Source: Acanthaster planci
Lineage: Eukaryota; Echinodermata; Asteroidea; Valvatida; Acanthasteridae
DNA length: 62,000 nt
Direction of reading: 5' to 3'
Assembly (NCBI RefSeq): GCF_001949145.1
Contig: NW_019091365.1
Span: 873,449 to 935,448 of the forward strand
Shown: positions 1 through 10,850 of the stretch, one piece after another
Layout of the letters: every line of letters starts with the position of its first letter
How positions within the stretch are numbered: position 1 is the stretch's first letter
Made by a program: the position numbers and the translations under genes
The notes under the pieces: generated by a model
Seen by the model: only the letters and a program-made list of their open reading frames with translations
What the model was told of the DNA's origin: nothing
Databases searched by the model: none

Positions 1-788
1 TGTTGTTCGCAGTGGGTGACTTGCCAGTGGTGTAACTCAAGGGTAAAATTTTATAGGGGACACTCGGGGATGCACATGTATCGGGGGCGGGAGGTTGACT
101 GTGGTTTTTACATAGAGTGTGTACATTTCAAATGGGAAGGGGGCCTATGCCCCACAAATTTCCTCAGTAGTTCACGTTCCTCGTATCCCCCCCCCTAAAA
201 AAGCCACTGTAGGCCTAACTTGCGTGTGTCAAGAGTCAAAATTAACTGAGAATATCAGTCATTTCATTTACACATTACACACCACATCAAACACGTACAT
301 TTTGCGGTGATCCTCCATCAAGATGAAAACAATTAAAACAAACATGTCTAAATGGGCACTCTGTTTAAATTAACATTTTTGCTTAAGCTTGCTGACAATC
401 AAGTCACCACACACTAATTCATATGCACGGCACAGGTATGCTACTGACATCAATACGCGTGCAGGCCGGTGAAGACCCCGAAGAATGAGTAAGAAGGTTA
501 CTGATTCATCACAGGGGCAGTTTTGAGATTTTGTCAAGGGGGGGGGGTTCAGGCGGAAGATTTTTTAATGTCTCATTTTGTCGATAAACGAAATTATAAT
601 AGAACACTACATGACATGCATTGGTAATGGTGCAATTACCTTTGTACAGTTAATTTATTTTTTACAATTTTCCTTTTCCTCTCACTTGTTGTTTTTTTTG
701 TTTTTTTATTACAGGGACGAGGGTTTGACACCCCTCTCTCATCCACGCCCTCGTTAACTGTCGCTGCTGAGCTTAACCGGATTAATTT
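1..788 (+). repeat. 0.75-kb direct repeat, left copy (pair of 7148-7900)
   Basis: This stretch is a diverged copy of 7148-7900 in the same orientation. Shared landmarks run in the same order in both: the opening tgttgttc.cagtgggtg, the phrase cgtgtgtcaagagtcaaaat, the phrase aagcttgctgacaatca, an embedded MITE, and the closing gctgagcttaaccggatta. The copy may extend left of the window. It contains no convincing coding sequence. Together with its partner it brackets the insulin-like gene ILP-A, so it is a natural substrate for unequal crossing-over. That role is inference; the similarity is seen directly. Confidence 0.9.
512..752. mobile_element. hAT-like MITE, copy inside the left direct repeat
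   Basis: Non-coding element of about 240 bp starting CAGGGGC and ending with a rough inverted counterpart (ccacgccctc). It matches 7630-7864, which lies at the same place in the partner repeat, so it was inserted before the segmental duplication. CAGGGGCGGATCC-type ends are typical of non-autonomous hAT elements. No transposase is present and the target-site duplication is not clear. Confidence 0.6.
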
Positions 789-2000
789 GCCCCTGAATCT
801 ACAGAAATGATATAGGTCCATATTTACACAATCGCACAATTCTTGGCCCACACTGTCCCTTCTTTTCGAGAGAATTTGTAGGGGTACTTTTTAATCGCCT
901 CGGCCTGGCGGAGAATTTTCCTTGAATTGGGACACTGTACCCGTAGTCAAGTATTTGGCCTTCCTTGCACCCTGAAAGGACTGTGGGGACGAGCCAAGCA
1001 CGCGGAGTAGAATGGGCCATTGTGTGCCCCTCGATGATCAAGGTACTACCTCAACTTAACCCAGTACTATATCTGCCCCGAGCTGAAATTCACCCCCAAT
1101 CGGCGAAAGAAGGACATGTGGTTACAAGTGGGTTCTTCCAGGAAATGACTAGATACTAACCTGTGAAACCTGGTCTGCTATTTTTCTCAAGACTCTTAGA
1201 GGGTTCATGCTTGGACTCTGTTTCTGCATCAATTGAAAAAGGAAATCCCAAACACAATGATAAAATTGGAAAATGAATAGCAGAAATGGGTCGGATTCGA
1301 ACCAGGGTCTATAGATCTTTAGTTCAAATCACTACCAACTAAGCTATCGGAGCGACGTAATGAATTTGCGTTTTTGAAATATTATGTCTTAAATGGTGTA
1401 TTGCATTGTCCCCTCTTCATTAATCATTAGTCACCCCAGCTACTGAAAAAAAGTAGTGCAGCAGGTTTCACGGGCTAGTATTAAGTCGCTTCCGTTCTTC
1501 CACGCGTTCTGCGTGTACGCAAAGACCATACACGCCAGAGTAAATTATTACTCGTACCCGTACCCAGCGTGCTCCACGTCAAACGCTCATATACTTGCGG
1601 GCCTAATGGCGTGTATGCGGTGATGACCCTAAAAGGCACGCCCTCTTTTGTTCCGCTCGGAGCCGATACTAAAGGTGACCTGGTTATGTTTAGGGCTATC
1701 GGAACAGGTCAAGTGCATTATTGTTTCGTGGGAAAACATGCAGGATTTATTTATGGGCGGCGCGGGTAACGGAATTTGGCACCAACATGGCTTCTATTCT
1801 AATCCGAAGTTGTTGCTATTTACGTCCGTTCCGGCTCTGAGTTACGGGAGAGATGTTGGACAAGAAGCTTCAAGTGGCACACTCATCCAAGCCTACGTAT
1901 GACATTTGGGGGGGGGGCATACGGGGTATTTCGTCAAACTTAAAATTTAGATCATGCAATTATTTTATCTGTGAAGTTTTTTTTTTCGTAAAAGGAATGG
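789..2000. other. no recognisable gene apart from a tRNA-like remnant
   Basis: Apart from the tRNA-derived remnant at 1281-1353, I recognise nothing here. A GC-richer patch at 1490-1905 has two overlapping plus-strand open frames (1569-1769 and 1648-1902) that look mildly coding-like. They match no family I know and have neither plausible splice sites nor a clear frame choice. Confidence 0.5.
1281..1353 (-). pseudogene. tRNA-Phe-like pseudogene / tRNA-derived SINE head
   Basis: On the minus strand a perfect A box (TAGCTTAGTTGG) and B box (GGTTCGAATCC) are spaced as in a tRNA. The anticodon arm reads CTAAAGA where tRNA-Phe has CTGAAGA, giving AAA in the anticodon position. The 5' acceptor strand (GCTCCGA) has no matching 3' strand, and the D and T stems contain mismatches, so this is not a working tRNA gene. 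It is either a decayed tRNA-Phe copy or the head of a SINE. Confidence 0.7.
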
Positions 2001-2693
2001 AATTTGAAAACTGGATTTATTGAGCTGTTATTTCCTGAATAGATTAACAATGGGCAAGTCTTTCTTCCGTTTTTCTCCAAGTTTTATCAACTTTGTTAAT
2101 AAAATGTCAAGTTTATAATGAGAAAATTAAAAGATGTTAAAATCAGACGCTTATATTTCATACAGGTTATCATGCATTGTTTACTCAAACCACAAGTTTT
2201 TAAATCATCACACAGTTCAAGCATTGACTGCTTTGCAAGTAAGCTTTAATCTTTCACCGAGTATATTTGCCTTAATAACAAGACGTTCGGATTTAAAGCA
2301 CAGTTTTGCTATGCTAGAAAAAGAAAACAAAAACAGCTAGAAAGTCAAAACGTAGACGTAATCTGAAAATAGACCCATCAAAGTTGGTCTTGCTAATGTA
2401 AATTACCGTAACAGAGTAAATTGCTATGTCCAGAAGTGCTTCGTTTAAACCCGTAAAGGACTTAAACGAAGTTATTTTAAATCCCTGAGTGTTCCTTAGT
2501 GTTTGGAGCCGATTTTATACTGTCAATTTTACCGTTGGCAGTCTGCATGTGAACATTGTGTGCATACAGACTGCCGTTTCTGTACAACTGTACAGTAAAT
2601 GTGTTTATGTAATTCATTGTATGGAAAACACTGAAAAGTGTGATCCCAGCTCCAAATCGTCAACAATTAAAAAACTTTATAATGCTATTGGAA

Positions 2694-2699
2694 TTTATT
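2694..2699 (-). promoter_or_regulatory. candidate polyadenylation signal for ILP-A
   Basis: On the minus strand this reads AATAAA, about 310 bases after the ILP-A stop codon. The intervening minus-strand open frame (2685-2903) is not conserved in ILP-B and is taken as 3'UTR or inserted repeat. An A/T-rich hexamer is common by chance, so support is modest. Confidence 0.4.
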
Positions 2700-3010
2700 T
2701 AGATCAATCAAAGATATGAAAACAACGATTAAGTTGCATTCGTGTTTTTGTTTCGTAATGAATTTGATCGGCCAGATGTGAACCACCAAAATTTCCTGCA
2801 ACTTTGATTCCAGTTCAGGTGGAATTTTTAAATCGACTCGTCCATCTTTTTCAAGGTCATGATGCTGTAGTTTAGCCAAACCTAATGGCAGTTTGGGGAG
2901 CAAAGTGAATGAATGTGCAACTTTACTTTAAATTTACTTTAGTGAAGAAAACCACCACCACTTATATCTCTCAGTTAAAGAAGTCCGATTGGTTCGCGTT
3001 GATGTCTCCT

Positions 3011-6000
3011 TTAGCAGTGCTCTCTAACTTCCTCAAAAGAACATCCCTCACGGCAGCACTCTTCGTAAAGGCCTCGTTTTTGCACATTACGACTATCCAA
3101 GAACTTCTTTGCGTCCTCTGATGCCAGAAACTCTGCAAGTGACGAAAAGACACAAAGTACATGTTTATTTTGTACTAATAAACAGTTTCCAGAGCACACG
3201 TTGCACTTAATTATTTTCTATTGGATTCTTAGAATTAAATGCAGGGTCAGACGAAAACTTAACAATTTCCTCATGTGATGTGTTTATCTCCCTGGCCCCA
3301 AAAGAACATGTACTGGTATTCAGAAAATTATTATTATATCGCTCTGTTTTGTTGGAAGCTGCAAATGTATTAGACCTGTCTTGGCAACAAAATTTGAGTT
3401 AAGCTGTAAAAAAAAATGAAAGAGTACAACTTTAGGGTATTTCCCCCTTCTCCATGGCACTGGCAGCGGACTGGAACCAGGGACCGTTGCCCCCCCCCAC
3501 CTTTAAAAAGGTAGATATTTTGCCCTACCCTCCACTTTACAGGCCTACCAGCCATTGGAGGTATATTGCAACTTCTTAACTTTTCAGTCTAATGACCGGG
3601 GTTAGCCCCCTGCCCAACACGCACACTTTTAAAACCTTTCCGCCGCTGTTGCTCCTTGATGAAACCTGACTAGATCTAGATACTGCAGACTTTGCAGACA
3701 ACTCACAGCTGACCCTAAGTATATGCTGGCAGAATACCAAAGATTCCGATAAATTTAAAGGTTGATGCATGAGCATTGATGGAACAAGAATCTCTAACGA
3801 CTCGGGTTTTGCCCTAAAGCCTTACGGCTAAGGCCTAAGCCTTAAAACCAAGCCTTCCGCCTAGCACACCGTGATATTGAGAGCATCAAAGCGGGCAGAG
3901 TTTTTTCAATAGCCGCCATCACATGGTGTATGCCGTGGGAGGTAGCATCCTATATGTTAGTCAGTTGATACAGCTGTTACTCTCGTAGCTATGACTTTTT
4001 CTTCCGTTTATCGTGATAGGTTTTAAGAAACAAGAACTTTTGGTAATGGCATGGAGGAGCAGTGTTTCATTTTGTTTTCATTATTCTTTTGCGTGTTTTT
4101 GGTGATAGCATTGAAGAAAAAGTTAATCAGACGATCTAAATCCGTTTGGTCAGTGTTTGATGCTTGATAAAGGGTTTTAAAACAGTACTTGAGAATTCAT
4201 AATAGATTTTATTACCTGAATCCAGTTCAGCACCCGCTTGGTCGTAGGACAGTGTACACAATCTATGATGGCAAACTTGACTGTAGCGGTTACGAAGACT
4301 ATCGCCGCAGTAGCGTGCCAAGACAGACCTGCACCCCAAAAAAGGTCCATGTCTTACCTTTCCGTACAATGTCACCAGAAAATATGCTTACCAAGGTTCA
4401 GTGTAATGCTCTGTAAACGCGACACTAAACCGACCCGAAACCGGTTCGGTTTTGCTTTTGCCATTGCGGTTTGGGGGTTAGTTTGGTTCGGATAAGCCAT
4501 CTCGGCAACCGAACAATAACTAAACTGAAAAAAAGGAAAAACAGAAAGGAAAAAACAGAAACAATACGAAACGCTTGAGTCCGGACAGCCCATTCGTTAC
4601 TCATTTTGGTATAGAACCCTGGGTACTGAACCACAGACTTGCTCTTCTAAACATCAGGTATATGCCATAATTTTGGATGTATTTTCGCTAACCATTATAC
4701 CGAATAATTACAATCTTATTCATGCTAACACAGATTACCCGACGGAATTGAAACGTTATTATCACACTACAACGGCTATTTAAAAACTGGTGGCTGTCTA
4801 TCGTCCCAAGGCAAATATATTTGAAATTGATCGAGATCATACGCATCCAGGTATATCTTAATTCATTGGATGAACATTTGGCTTAACCTAAATAACAAAC
4901 TGTATCACTATCCATGCTCTTGAAGTTTTTATTGAGACTCAGAAAATGATTCTGGCTTCATAAGTTCGGCGCCCATAGATCGGTAATTTGTTCTAAACGT
5001 CTCCCTTCTCAGTAGCTGGCAAATTTTAGTACGTATTTTCAGAAATCATCGGGGGTGGCAAAGCGTGCCCTCTCGAGATACGTGCAAGTGTCTCACACAA
5101 GGAAAACTGTTTTTCTCTACGCCGGAAAAATATCGTAAACCTCTCAAAAACGGTTCCCCTGACTTCTCAAATATAATGTTTTATAACTCTAGTGACCTTA
5201 CAGGAAAGCATTTCCTCAAGCGGACTCAGACTGACCAATCATATAATAGTGCATTTCCTTCCCACAAAGAATCCATTTGAAATGAAAATACTGCATGGGC
5301 ATCTGTAGGCGCACTGGCCATTTATTCGCACGTTTTGTTTCGAGCAGTCATAAAACGTGACTGGTAATAAATCAAGCTTGGCTACAAGGCAAAGAATTAG
5401 GTTTCTTAACTCTACAGAGCAAAGAGTCGTTTCTCTTTTTAAGTTATTTCATTCTGTGAAAATCTTTCAAAGGAAAAGGAGAAAAAATGCGAGGAGGAAA
5501 CAGCCGAGTGCGCCCTCTCCTGGTCTGCTAATGACAAGGTCAACTAGTACGAAGTAATGCGCAACGTAGGTGACAGCAGGGCTTGTTTGCTCTTTTTCTG
5601 CGTTTTGTCAAATGATGAATAGAAAACACTTCCTTAAGAGGCCTATACATGTTAAAATAATACAAATTACTGCCCGCTTTTCACTCACATGGAGTGCAGC
5701 TTTTTTTATCTGTGTCGTTAAAGCAGTTACACTTAGCGTGCCTGCGTAAAACTTCATAAATGCGCAGTATGGTGACGTCATAACCACTAAAGGAGCCTTG
5801 TACGCTAAGTGTATGCCACTGGAGCCTGTAACGGAAGTAAACTACGTACAACTTTACTTACACTCTTCCTCCATTGTTGACTTCTTGGTTGTCGTGGACG
5901 TTGCCCATAGTGACGTCAGCAAGAACACAAATGAAAGAAAGCGAAAGATTCGACAACGTTACCAAAAGACTGCGTTTAAAGATCATGCTCAATTTCCTTT

Positions 6001-6358
6001 TTACATCCGTTCAAATCTAAACAACCCGGTCATGAAATGATCCCACCGTCATTACTCACAAACAAATTCGGATATAACACAGAGATGTTGTGTTTAAATA
6101 ACGAGAACTTTTTGGTCTTTTTTATTTCGCTGCCTCCATTAACCGAATGAAGTTTAGCTAACACACATGAGAGCTTGCGTATTGCAACAAATAGACAAAA
6201 GACAAAATAGTCGCCAAATATTGGGACTCGAGTCGAACTCGAGTTGAGTCATTGACTCGAGTCATTACAACTCTGGGGGCCACACGATTAAATATCAACT
6301 CACCCGCAATGGCGACTGCACAAGTGCAAAGCAACAACAACGCGATGAATCGGTTCAT
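3011..6358 (-). CDS. insulin-like peptide precursor, gene A (4 exons, about 103 aa)
   Basis: Secreted hormone precursor of the insulin superfamily. Exons by descending coordinate: 6304-6358, 5862-5883, 4216-4328, 3011-3132. Reading phases join correctly at all three introns. Exon 1 encodes the signal peptide MNRFIALLLLCTCAVAIA. Exon 3 encodes the B chain with the CG-x2-L motif and 11 residues between cysteines (CGDSLRNRYSQVC). Exon 4 encodes the end of the C peptide, a QKR cleavage site and the A chain GLYEECCREGCSFEEVREHC, a perfect CC-x3-C-x8-C signature, then TAA. The phase-1 intron inside the C-peptide region is a family hallmark. The relaxin RxxxRxxI/V B-chain motif is absent, so this is insulin-type rather than relaxin-type. 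Odd points: a third cysteine follows the B chain (HHRLC), and exon 2 is tiny, with a weak acceptor (ccaag) where gene B has a normal one. Exon 2 is the least certain part. Confidence 0.92.
3811..3863. repeat. palindromic word island (GCCTTA / TAAGGC)
   Basis: In about 53 bases the word GCCTTA or AGCCTT and its complement TAAGGC recur at least six times with small changes (aaagccttacggctaaggc, then cctaagccttaaaacc, then aagccttccgcc). It lies in the intron between exons 3 and 4 of ILP-A. It does not resemble a simple tandem microsatellite. Confidence 0.6.
4422..4526. repeat. palindromic word island (ACCGAA / TTCGGT)
   Basis: Repeated ACCGA/TCGGT words in both orientations (taaaccgacccgaaaccgg, ttcggttttg, ggtttggttcgg, caaccgaacaataactaaac). 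The outer cactaaac and aactaaac words are similar. It lies in the intron between exons 2 and 3 of ILP-A and has no coding potential. Confidence 0.6.
6225..6266. repeat. palindromic word island (ACTCGAGT / TTGAGTCA)
   Basis: The 10-mer GACTCGAGTC and its close variants recur four times in 42 bases (gactcgagtcg, aactcgagttgagtc, gactcgagtcatt). It begins about 30 bases inside intron 1 of ILP-A, next to the exon 1 donor. Confidence 0.65.
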
Positions 6359-6463
6359 GATGCGGGTGGTGTTGAAACAGTTGCAGATGCAAGCTGATAC
6401 GCAAATGGTATATGCAGCAAAGATTGCACTAGAAACAGTATGCCAAAAGGAGGCAAAATTGTG

Positions 6464-6473
6464 CCTTTATAAG
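6464..6473 (-). promoter_or_regulatory. TATA box of ILP-A
   Basis: The minus strand reads CTTATAAAGG about 105 bases upstream of the MNRF start codon. The same box (CTTATAAGG) occurs at the equivalent place in ILP-B, within a conserved stretch that also keeps ttggccc/ttgggccc just upstream and TTTGGCATA just downstream. Conservation between otherwise diverged paralogues supports a real core promoter. Confidence 0.8.
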
Positions 6474-7147
6474 CGATTTGGGCCAAATGCAAACTTTACC
6501 ACGGTCAAGTTAATATACCAGGAAAAATCCTTCTTACCCATTTGAGAACACTTCAACCGTACTTTTTGTTCATTTTTTTCTGTATAATTTAGTCCAGTCC
6601 AATTTTGCCTGTAGGCGTAACTATTTTCTGTTATATTAACTCTGCAAATGATCACTAATTTAAAATCCACTCAGTGGCAAAAAGACTAATTAACACAGTT
6701 TTGTGAAAATTATCTTTAGTTACGTTTCCTTTTTTCATTTAATTTCTGGCTTTCGATTTCGGTTGTCATTGTTTAATTTTAACCAATCCATTTTTGCAGA
6801 CAGTGACCGCACCTGTGTCAAAAAGTCTCGTGCATATGGCCTGTGGTGTGGTACAGGACATGTAGCCTTTACCGATAAAAGTGCTGCGCGACACCAACAC
6901 GTTAATAAATGCGTAGTAGAGTAGAACGCATCATGAACTTGACAATAATTGGATCAATTCTACCAAAAGTAAACGAAGTTGCTAAAGTCCTGGACTTTCT
7001 ACAAAGTAATTAGTTTAGTTTTGGTTATGAAGTTCCGCATTTTTGCCAGAACTGCTGATTGTATTTCGGGTTTTTAGCATTTATAAATCTAAAATAACAC
7101 AAATGGCATGGAATATAGAACTTCTTTAAACGTATTTCAGTGGGCAG

Positions 7148-7900
7148 TGTTGTTCACAGTGGGTGCCTTGCCAGTGGTGTAACTCAATGGTGAAATTTTT
7201 GAAAAATGTATTTTAGGGGGGACTTACTGTCATTTTTACGTAGAGTGTGTACATTTCAAATTTCAAAATGGAGAGGGGTTCTGTGCGCCACGAATTTCCC
7301 CAAAAGTGCACATTTCTCGTACTGCCCCCCGTGTAAAAACGCCACTGCAACTCGCGTGTGTCAAGAGTCAAAATAACCTGGGAGTAAGCATTACATCGAA
7401 CACGTGCATTTTGTGGTGAAAGCAATTAGAGCAAACAGCACTCTGTTAAAACAAACATAAAGTTTGTTTTTTGGTTTTTTGTTTAAGCTTGCTGACAATC
7501 ATGTCACAACACGCTAATACACACGCACAGCACAGGGATGCTACTATCGTCGCTGCGCACGTAGCCCTAATACTGATTTTCGTCCGCGTGAAGGCCGGTG
7601 AAGACCCTGAGAAGTTTACTGATTAATTACAGGGGCGGATCCGGGATTTTTTCAAGGAGGGGTGTTCAGGCCGAAGATTTTCTTAATATCTCATTTTTGT
7701 CGATAAACGGAAATGATAATGAAAATTACATGACATGCATTGGTTACGGTGCAATTACCTTTGTACACTTTATTTATTTTTTACAATTTTCTTTTCCTCT
7801 CACTTTTTTTTGTGTGTTTTTTTTATCAGAGGGACGAGGGTTTGACCCCCCCATCCACGCCCTCATTAACTGTCGCTGCTGAGCTTAACCGGATTAATTT
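7148..7900 (+). repeat. 0.75-kb direct repeat, right copy (pair of 1-788)
   Basis: Partner of 1-788 in the same orientation, about 7.15 kb away. It contains the same MITE and the same closing phrase gctgagcttaaccggattaa. The opening ttgccagtggtgtaactca, with its rough complement cgccactg near 7340, suggests a further small hAT-like element inside. It lies upstream of ILP-A. Confidence 0.9.
7630..7864. mobile_element. hAT-like MITE, copy inside the right direct repeat
   Basis: Starts CAGGGGCGGATCCGGGATTT and ends ccatccacgccctc, a partial inverted match. The interior is A/T-rich and non-coding. It has the same insertion as 512-752. Confidence 0.65.
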
Positions 7901-8379
7901 TCATCCAACCGCCAAATCGAATTGAAAAATGCTTCTGTTACGAGCGGTTTGACCAACATTTGCTTGCTGCATGATATGCCAAACAGTGAATTGTATAGTC
8001 ACCGCCAAGTCTTGTGCGTGATCCAGTGGAAAGCAACTTCTTCATTATTCTTGAAAATGTATCATAAGAGGGTTCCACTTTTTGTCTTAACTTCAGTGGA
8101 AGTGTGATGTTGAGTTGTACATTTTGTTACATTTGATAATTTTGATAGTATCAAGTTGGTGTTAGTTTTGATTAAAAACATTATATTTAGTTTCAAACGC
8201 ACACAGCAATTTTGTCGAGAATCCACGATTTCCATGTTTCGTTATACAATGCACAACACATTTCAAGTTTTTTATTCATACATTATTCTTTAAGACACTG
8301 TACCGGAGATGAATATTGACATCCACGAAAATGTGTGTCTTTATCAGGTGAGGGGGCCCCAGCGAGTAGCCATTCCCAC

Positions 8380-9610
8380 GACCCGCTACCAGAGGAAAAG
8401 GGAAGGAAGGGTGTGAAAAATGACGCCCCATAGCTACGCTGCAACATAAAGAACAGATAGCTACACACGTACATGCTGCTTTTCCCATAGGCTTCGAGGT
8501 ATGATAAAATAAATACAAAATGTTTTAACTATTTTTGGTGGATACTCGATTAGCCTCCCAACGAGGTACAGGAAGTTTACAAACTTGTTCTCTGAGGAAC
8601 CCTTCGGCCTAGTGTTCTATAGTTCAAAGTTAATTTGACTTGACATTCTCTGAAAATGGTAACACTATGAGTAAGAAATCTTATGAATGAAATCAATTAA
8701 CAATCTCATTCCTCACAACTTCTTTTTAAAAACTGTTAATCGTAAGTGCAATGAACAATTATTACCTGCCAGAGGTGTAATCTTTCATATTGAACACTGC
8801 TATTTCAATTGTAAAATTTGGCAAGGTTTGAAATGATTTCGGCCAAAACTGACTAGTTCTTTTGATGGTATTTTTTCAATCGCGCTGATACTAGTAAGTA
8901 TCACACTTGTTAGTCTACTAGTGCCTCCATAGCAAATGGTATTCCATGCGCTTGTTTTCAGAAGAAATCATTGCCATTACTTGATATTTCTGATTTACGA
9001 CGCTTGTGAGTTTTGTTTCAAGGCGCAATATATATCTTTGTATCCATGAACACAAAAAGTACCACCTCCCGTATATCCCGATCATTTTGTTGCCCCATGA
9101 ACGCTAGAGTTTGAAGTCAGTCCAACGTGCTCGACACTAGAAGCATAGTCATACTCTGCATGTTAAGTTGTACGCAAGCATTATAGTGTACAGACATGTT
9201 CAACCACCCAACTTAAACCATGAAGGGGGAGGGAAAAGGAGGAAAGGCGATGAACAATACCGTAATAGCTATGCTATTCACAATGGACAGATGGCTGCAC
9301 ACGTACATGCTGCTTTTTTTTTTTTGCTGAAACTAGTTCTGGGGCGGTATCTGCTCAGGCGTATCGTCATGGTTTGAGGTTAAGTTGACATGAAGTGGTA
9401 ATCCTTCATGATGCCAACCAAAAAAGGGAAATTAATCAACGAAGACACTCCCAAAAGCTTCTGCATTGAGAAACTTTTAATGCAAATTTATGAGCCAATA
9501 ATTACCTGCCATCGGAGTACAACCTGAGCGTTGAAATACACGTGTTATTAAAAGCTGGGAAGTAATGGAAGGGAAGTAATGACTTCTTTCTTTTGCTGGT
9601 ATTTTTAACC
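8380..9610. repeat. strongly diverged tandem duplication, no gene seen
   Basis: About 8380-8890 resembles 9210-9610. Matching phrases include ctacacacgtacatgctgctttt (8461) with ctgcacacgtacatgctgctttt (9296), and attattacctgccagaggtgtaa (8758) with aattacctgccatcggagtacaa (9501). On the minus strand the latter pair reads like two splice donors (ggcag|gtaat), but I could not assemble a coding exon in front of either. The rest of 7.9-10.3 kb shows nothing I can name. Confidence 0.5.
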
Positions 9611-10304
9611 GTACTATTTAACGTTGGTAATTATCGCAGTTTCAGATCTGCAACTAATTGCTAAAGTAAGATAGGAACTGACCAATTCAGCGACCTATAG
9701 CTAGCAAACAGAGACAAGTGAGCCGCCCTTGGTTAATTAGTACCAGTCAAAGGCACTAGTGGGATCAGTATACTTGATATAGTAAAACAGCTGTTTGCAT
9801 TCAGCACGTTTCAGTGCATAGCGGTGTCAGAGTTTCAATTTTAGGGACACATCTAATGTTGACCAGAATCACCTAAGTTAAGATATCAAAAATATCAATA
9901 TTAAAAAATGTAAACAGTAACGTCAGTTGACATTTATGTTCATTTTTTGTTAACTATTTCTGGGACGCACTTCTAGATAGACTTGAGGAAAGTACTATTA
10001 AACATACTTTTTCAAGTCAACAGGCCAACAGAGATTACACACGATGGGTGAAGTATATCAGCAGAGGTTTCACAAAGAGATGGAATTTGACCAATGGGAG
10101 GTGAACAGTGATTATGAGAAAATCGACTCTGAAATGAAAAGATTTTGACTATTTTAGAGCATGTTGAATACTTTTTGATACAGATAGTAAGCTGAGATCT
10201 CCAACTTCACAAATGTACCAATTACAGAATGATAGAACAATTAATTACGGATTAATGTCCATGGAAATTGTCTGTTCGTGATGTAAAAACACAGAATCCT
10301 ACTT

Positions 10305-10629
10305 TCCCATGTGCGTTGCTTTGCCGGGGCAATTTGCTTACATTAACTGTAACACACAAAATCCGTTTGTTCCTGAAGATCAAAAGCCAGTGCTAGTGTT
10401 GTTTCGCTTATGCAATTTGCTGATATCCTTAACACCCCAAATTTAATTGTTAGAGAAAACTCAAAAGCCCACCAGCACGTTGTTTTGCGGGGCAATTTGC
10501 CTATTATCCATAGTACACTGAATTCTTCAGTATTTGAAAGATCAAACTCCAACGTGCGTGTTGTCTCGCTTTGGCAAATTGCCCATACCCGTTACACTCG
10601 AATTTCGTCTCTTCGTGGAAAAAGAAAAA
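10305..10629 (+). repeat. minisatellite, four units of about 81 bp
   Basis: Four successive diverged units begin at about 10305, 10387, 10468 and 10550. Each carries gtgttgtttcgc-like sequence, then a caatttgc/caaattgc word, then a taacac/tacac word, then a gaagatcaaaagc-like end in three of the four. The array stops just downstream (minus-strand sense) of the dead insulin-like B-chain exon. Any open frame here is a product of the repeat. Confidence 0.75.
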
Positions 10630-10664
10630 GTCAAAATACAGCGCCGTTTGTCCATGACGCACTA

Positions 10665-10850
10665 AATCGGTCGGAGACTCCACGGAACGCATGCCAAATC
10701 TCGCGGTATTTTTCTTGAAGTGTTACACACAGTAGTGCGAATAGCGAACCCAGCATAAAACACGTTATTAGATTAGCCGTATTATCGCCTTCTATAAATT
10801 ACAGGTTGTGCTTAGTAAAGTCATACATTGCTTAAAAAAATGTATTATAC
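10665..10850 (-). pseudogene. dead B-chain exon of a third insulin-like copy, plus intron remnant
   Basis: On the minus strand this is nearly identical in parts to exon 3 of ILP-B; both contain aagaaaaataccgcgagatttg. It is broken in four ways. The acceptor cag has become ctgg. One base is lost after CACTACTGTG. The codon of the second B-chain cysteine has become tryptophan (attTGG for attTGC). The donor aagGTATT has become gatTTAGT. Similarity continues into the upstream intron (tcatacattgcttaaaaaaatgt against tcatacattactaaaaaaatgt). No signal-peptide or A-chain exon was found for this copy. Confidence 0.85.

Larger units (their letters stand above)
2000..7100 (-). repeat. insulin-like duplication unit A (pair of 12000-16800)
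   Basis: Recognisable similarity to 12.0-16.8 kb extends beyond the exons. Downstream, both copies carry the phrase aaatcatcacacag (2203 and 12184). Upstream, both share the TATA region and further flank, such as the gattgtatttcgggttttta block at 7057 and the diverged gattgtaatccgaatccggg at 16783. Introns are strongly diverged, so the duplication is not recent. Confidence 0.8.

Noticed and set aside
1281-1353. Functional tRNA-Phe
   Set aside because: The acceptor stem has no 3' partner, the stems carry mismatches and the anticodon position reads AAA.
1569-1902. Two overlapping coding-like plus-strand frames
   Set aside because: No recognised domain, frames conflict, no splice signals and no paralogue in the duplicated unit.
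2685-2903. Minus-strand frame with LPKLPLGLAKLQHHDLEKDG
   Set aside because: It falls in the likely ILP-A 3'UTR and is not shared with ILP-B; perhaps an inserted fragment, not enough to call a gene.
10305-10629. Possible CRISPR-like array
   Set aside because: The units are whole 81-bp tandem copies without constant repeat and variable spacer, in a eukaryotic genome.
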